The position numbers and the translations under genes were made by a program. DNA of 64,000 nt, from contig VIQV01000016.1 of assembly GCA_010206265.1 (NCBI GenBank), forward strand, positions 309 through 64,308, read 5' to 3'. Every line of letters begins with the position of its first letter. The stretch's first letter is position 1. The notes below the pieces were generated by a model. That model was not told the DNA's origin. It worked only from the letters and a program-made list of their open reading frames with translations, and did not search any database. Source of the stretch: Lachnospiraceae bacterium MD329. Lineage in GTDB: Bacteria; Bacillota; Clostridia; UBA1381. Positions 63,142-64,000 of the stretch are shown here, piece by piece.

Positions 63142-63684
63142 GTGCTCAATCAGGGTTTTAAGACCGATGAGTATTAAAACAACACCGCCTGCAATTTCGG
63201 CTTTTCCCTCAAGTCTGCTTCCGAATCGCCGTCCGAGTATTGCGCCGGAAAAAGAGAACAGGAACGCAGTTATACCGATAACCGAGCAGGAGAAAAATAT
63301 CGGCGCGCCTATTGCGGCGAGTGATACGCCTGCCGCGAGCGCGTCAATGCTGGTTGCCGCCGCCATAAGCAGAAGAGAGGCGAGCGACAAAGGATTTTTC
63401 GGTATTTCCTGTTCTTTGCGTGAATCAATAATCATTTTTATGCCGAGGAAGGAAAGTAAAAAGAATACAATCCAGTGGTCAAAACTTTCTATATAGTCCG
63501 CGGCGAGTGATGAAACTCCGCTGCCGATACAAGGCATTAAAAACTGAAAAAGCCCGAACAGTATTCCTATTTTAAGAGCGTCGCGTATACGCATATTGTT
63601 TAAAATCATACCGTCGGTGACAGCAACGGAAAATGCGTCCATAGCGAGAGCGGCGGAAAGCAGCAGAAGTGAAAAAAATCCCAT
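63127..63684 (-). CDS. mntP: Manganese efflux pump MntP
   Basis: 185 residues, six membrane helices. 'LLLSAALAMDAFSVAVTDGM' and 'MAAATSIDALAAGVSLA' are the two inverted MntP motifs with the Asp residues that handle manganese. ATG 63684 follows AAAGGA by 9 nt. A longer in-frame start at 63765 lacks a site. The 3' end overlaps the end of the ABC-F gene by 15 nt (convergent). No yybP-ykoY manganese riboswitch was recognised upstream on the minus strand. Confidence 0.9.
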   Translation of the reverse strand: MGFFSLLLLSAALAMDAFSVAVTDGMILNNMRIRDALKIGILFGLFQFLMPCIGSGVSSLAADYIESFDHWIVFFLLSFLGIKMIIDSRKEQEIPKNPLSLASLLLMAAATSIDALAAGVSLAAIGAPIFFSCSVIGITAFLFSFSGAILGRRFGSRLEGKAEIAGGVVLILIGLKTLIEHLFSL

Positions 63685-63772
63685 ATATATCAATCCTTTC
63701 TTTTTATAAGGATATGCTTTTACAGCCGTGAATAGAAATAAAAAGTTTTTCTCAGAAAATTTCAAAAAAATA

Positions 63773-63801
63773 TTGACATATTAACAAAGTTATTGTAAAA
63801 T
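63773..63801 (+). promoter_or_regulatory. Promoter of the Leu-leader operon
   Basis: TTGACA (63773-63778), 17 nt, TAAAAT (63796-63801). The predicted transcript start is near 63808. Confidence 0.85.
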
Positions 63802-63835
63802 AATTTCATAAGTATAGAAATTGAGGTATGGAAAT

Positions 63836-63886
63836 ATGAGAAGTTTTGAAAAGTTTAACTTAAATAATCTCCTACTCCTAAGCTGA
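63836..63886 (+). CDS. Leader peptide with four consecutive leucine codons
   Basis: GAGGT at 63823-63827 lies 8 nt before ATG 63836, which opens a 16-codon ORF: MRSFEKFNLNNLLLLS then TGA. Codons 12-15 are CTC-CTA-CTC-CTA, and a fifth Leu (TTA) is codon 9. Runs of one amino acid just before a stop and a terminator are the mark of leader peptides of amino-acid biosynthetic operons, where scarcity of the charged tRNA stalls the ribosome. Strand, start signal and position between promoter and terminator all fit. The peptide itself has no other function. Confidence 0.82.
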   Translation: MRSFEKFNLNNLLLLS

Positions 63887-63998
63887 ATTGACAATGTGGT
63901 CTTCAGTTTAGTTTATCTGTACTGTTAAGGTATCGGAATTACGCTGGGTCACATTGTGGCTCAGCTTTTTAATTTGTAACACGAAAGGGGAATGTATT
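63883..63998 (+). promoter_or_regulatory. Leucine attenuator: pause, antiterminator and terminator hairpins
   Basis: CTGAA (63883-63887) with TTCAG (63902-63906) makes a first hairpin over the leader stop. ACAATGTG (63891-63898) can instead pair with CACATTGT (63950-63957), which disrupts the terminator GCTGGGTCACA/TGTGGCTCAGC (63943-63965) with its T-tail (63966-63970). AAAGGGG (63984-63990) is then correctly placed for a start codon at 63999, whose last base lies beyond the window. Confidence 0.8.
63943..63970 (+). terminator. Attenuator terminator before the gene at the window edge
   Basis: An 11-bp stem with two G-T pairs, a one-base formal loop, and TTTTT. The 3' arm overlaps the antiterminator partner. 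Confidence 0.85.
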
Positions 63999-64000
63999 AT

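Noticed and set aside
63690..63772. A yybP-ykoY manganese riboswitch upstream of mntP
   Set aside because: The region on the minus strand lacks the conserved manganese-riboswitch loops and is short and AT-rich.

Overview
The window reads as a chromosomal segment of a low-to-mid GC Gram-positive anaerobe of the class Clostridia. Support comes from strong AGGAGG ribosome sites before nearly every gene, sigma-A promoters with almost uniform 17-nt spacers, U-tailed hairpin terminators, MurT/GatD lipid II amidation, the YlmC/YmxH sporulation-associated protein, formate-tetrahydrofolate ligase, and an ATT-initiated infC heading infC-rpmI-rplT. A rhamnogalacturonan lyase (PL11) and an arabinose-type isomerase suggest a plant-polysaccharide (pectin) user, perhaps of the gut. 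Genus cannot be assigned from the sequence alone.

Bases 1 to about 9.7 kb look like a decayed mobile island: the edge of a probable IS3-type transposase gene, a relaxase C-terminal remnant, a frameshifted secreted protein, then an XRE regulator translationally coupled to a complete type I restriction-modification system (hsdM, hsdS, hsdR), and a Fic AMPylase gene between inverted 26-nt repeats. From 9.7 kb the content is core-like: YdcF protein, queH, PAP2 phosphatase, murT-gatD with a Big2/glucosaminidase protein and a flippase, ylmC, nrdR, mnmE, two divergent polysaccharide deacetylases, the PL11 lyase, rsmD-coaD, fhs-tsaE-tsaB, rpiB, an arabinose isomerase-like gene, an SSB-like protein, valS, infC-rpmI-rplT, an amino-acid ABC importer and rsuA.

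Bases 41.6-50.7 kb form one exopolysaccharide cluster on the + strand: two GT4 glycosyltransferases, a hexapeptide acyltransferase, a Wzy-like polymerase, two related Wzz-like co-polymerases, a membrane-anchored metallophosphoesterase and the initiating phosphoglycosyl transferase. The second co-polymerase ends in a degenerate GGDEF domain (GSDQF in place of GGDEF). I regard this as the most novel item, because it suggests chain length or export controlled by a nucleotide-sensing domain, with no tyrosine kinase in the cluster.

Bases 50.7-63.7 kb hold a DtxR regulator, a nucleoid-associated protein, two poorly characterised membrane proteins, typA, argS, a two-component system with a small secreted protein behind a direct-repeat promoter, rsmA, an Lsa-type ABC-F gene behind a structured attenuator, and mntP. 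The last 230 bases are a regulatory leader with promoter, a 16-codon leader peptide carrying four consecutive Leu codons, competing hairpins and a terminator, cut off just as the controlled gene would begin. This predicts leucine-responsive ribosome-mediated attenuation of a leu/ilv operon immediately downstream.
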